Position numbers and translations under genes: made by a program. From NCBI GenBank assembly GCA_012520505.1, contig JAAYOC010000020.1, positions 1 through 64,000 on the forward strand: a stretch of 64,000 bases of DNA. Reading direction: 5' to 3'. The notes below the pieces were generated by a model. That model searched no databases, had not been told where the DNA came from, and saw nothing but the letters and a program-made list of their open reading frames with translations. Each line of letters starts with the position of its first letter. Positions within the stretch are counted from its first letter, which is position 1. The stretch comes from Oscillospiraceae bacterium (lineage in GTDB: Bacteria; Bacillota; Clostridia; Oscillospirales; Acutalibacteraceae). Positions 63,625 through 64,000 of the stretch are shown piece by piece.

Positions 63625-64000
63625 ATGGTAGTTTTAGCAGTAGACTATGGATATGTAAGAACCGGACTTGCTGTGTGCGATGTGTCTGAAACACTTTGTT
63701 CACCGGCAGGTATAATTACGGAGTCTTATATGCCAAAAGTGGCTTCTAAAATTGCTGAAATATGTAATGAATGCTGTGTTGAAAAAGTGGTTGTAGGGTT
63801 ACCTAAAAATATGGACGGCACAGAAGGGGAACATGCAGAAAAAAGTCGAGAACTCGCTGCTATGCTACGGGAGTTAGGGCTCACTGTAGATTTATATGAT
63901 GAAAGACTTACCACTGTTGTTGCACATTCATTATTATCGGAAGCAGAAACTTTTGGTAAAAAGAGAAAATCTGCAGTTGACCAGGTTGCAGCAACTATAA
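63625..64000 (+). CDS. ruvX: Holliday junction resolvase-like / pre-16S rRNA nuclease RuvX (5' part)
   Basis: The gene runs off the right edge; 125 codons are visible. VLAVDYGYVRTGLAV opens the RNase H-like fold with its catalytic Asp, and VVVGLPKNMDGTEG and VDLYDERLTT follow, the YqgF/RuvX signatures. The C-terminal DQVAA (catalytic Asp) is just seen before the edge. It processes the 5' end of 16S rRNA in other bacteria. AAGGAG precedes the ATG. Confidence 0.93.
   Translation, partial: MVVLAVDYGYVRTGLAVCDVSETLCSPAGIITESYMPKVASKIAEICNECCVEKVVVGLPKNMDGTEGEHAEKSRELAAMLRELGLTVDLYDERLTTVVAHSLLSEAETFGKKRKSAVDQVAATI

Overview
The window looks like a chromosome segment of an AT-rich anaerobic Firmicute of class Clostridia, probably near Oscillospiraceae/Ruminococcaceae. 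Support comes from AGGAGG-type ribosome binding sites, sigma-A promoters that almost all have a 17-bp spacer, a GerW/YtfJ-type spore gene, RemA, CdaA/CdaR, PrkC/Stp, a V-type ATPase operon of the Enterococcus ntp order, and low-GC Gram-positive gene orders such as priA-def-fmt-rsmB-rlmN-stp-prkC-rsgA. Family names are recalled from motifs; no database search was run.

Layout. 1-3.3 kb: end of an unknown gene, fumarase beta subunit, a probable 6S RNA, a DUF1292 gene and ligA. 3.4-4.7 kb: a long-form PRPP synthetase on the minus strand. 5.0-13.7 kb: a nine-gene V-ATPase operon whose K subunit keeps every Na+ ligand known from E. hirae NtpK. 13.9-19.2 kb: a methyltransferase, a PHP phosphatase, tRNA-Leu(UAA), then an accessory stretch with a Fic protein and a GNAT enzyme in which three other genes each carry a single-base frameshift. 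19.3-28.2 kb: a conserved unknown, cyclophilin, ispF, cdaA-cdaR, a VCBS-like surface protein, a two-component system and DUF1385. 28.1-36.2 kb: prmC, M50 protease, scpA/scpB, DUF2953, gerW, a pseudouridine synthase, yicC, remA, gmk, rpoZ. 36.2-48.0 kb: the priA-to-rsgA housekeeping run and a membrane-anchored unknown. 48.1-61.3 kb: a type IV pilus or pseudopilus locus (two major-type pilins, GtrA, PilD, PilC, PilM/N/O, a PilX/GspK-like protein, a minor pilin, an 842-aa pilin-like protein, PilB). 61.3-64 kb: a class A penicillin-binding protein and the start of ruvX.

How parts work together. The ntp operon encodes a complete Na+-translocating rotary ATPase. CdaA/CdaR makes and controls c-di-AMP. 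PrkC and Stp form a Ser/Thr phosphorylation switch with PASTA sensors. The pilus locus encodes the envelope machine without a retraction ATPase; its PilB has an MshEN-like N-terminus, so c-di-GMP control is possible.

Most unusual signals: (1) degenerate short-period tandem arrays, each with its own sequence and period (about 10 to 39 bp), fill many spacers, and two similar arrays sit in frame inside essential genes (18 bp x 6 in priA, 24 bp x 3 in prmC); (2) a GC-rich block inside rsmB that suggests a mosaic gene; (3) structured leaders and palindromes at the pilus promoters; (4) three direct repeats in the promoter of an HTH-Fic gene; (5) an 842-aa pilin-like protein with an EF-hand loop. 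No CRISPR array, transposase, integrase or rRNA gene was found.
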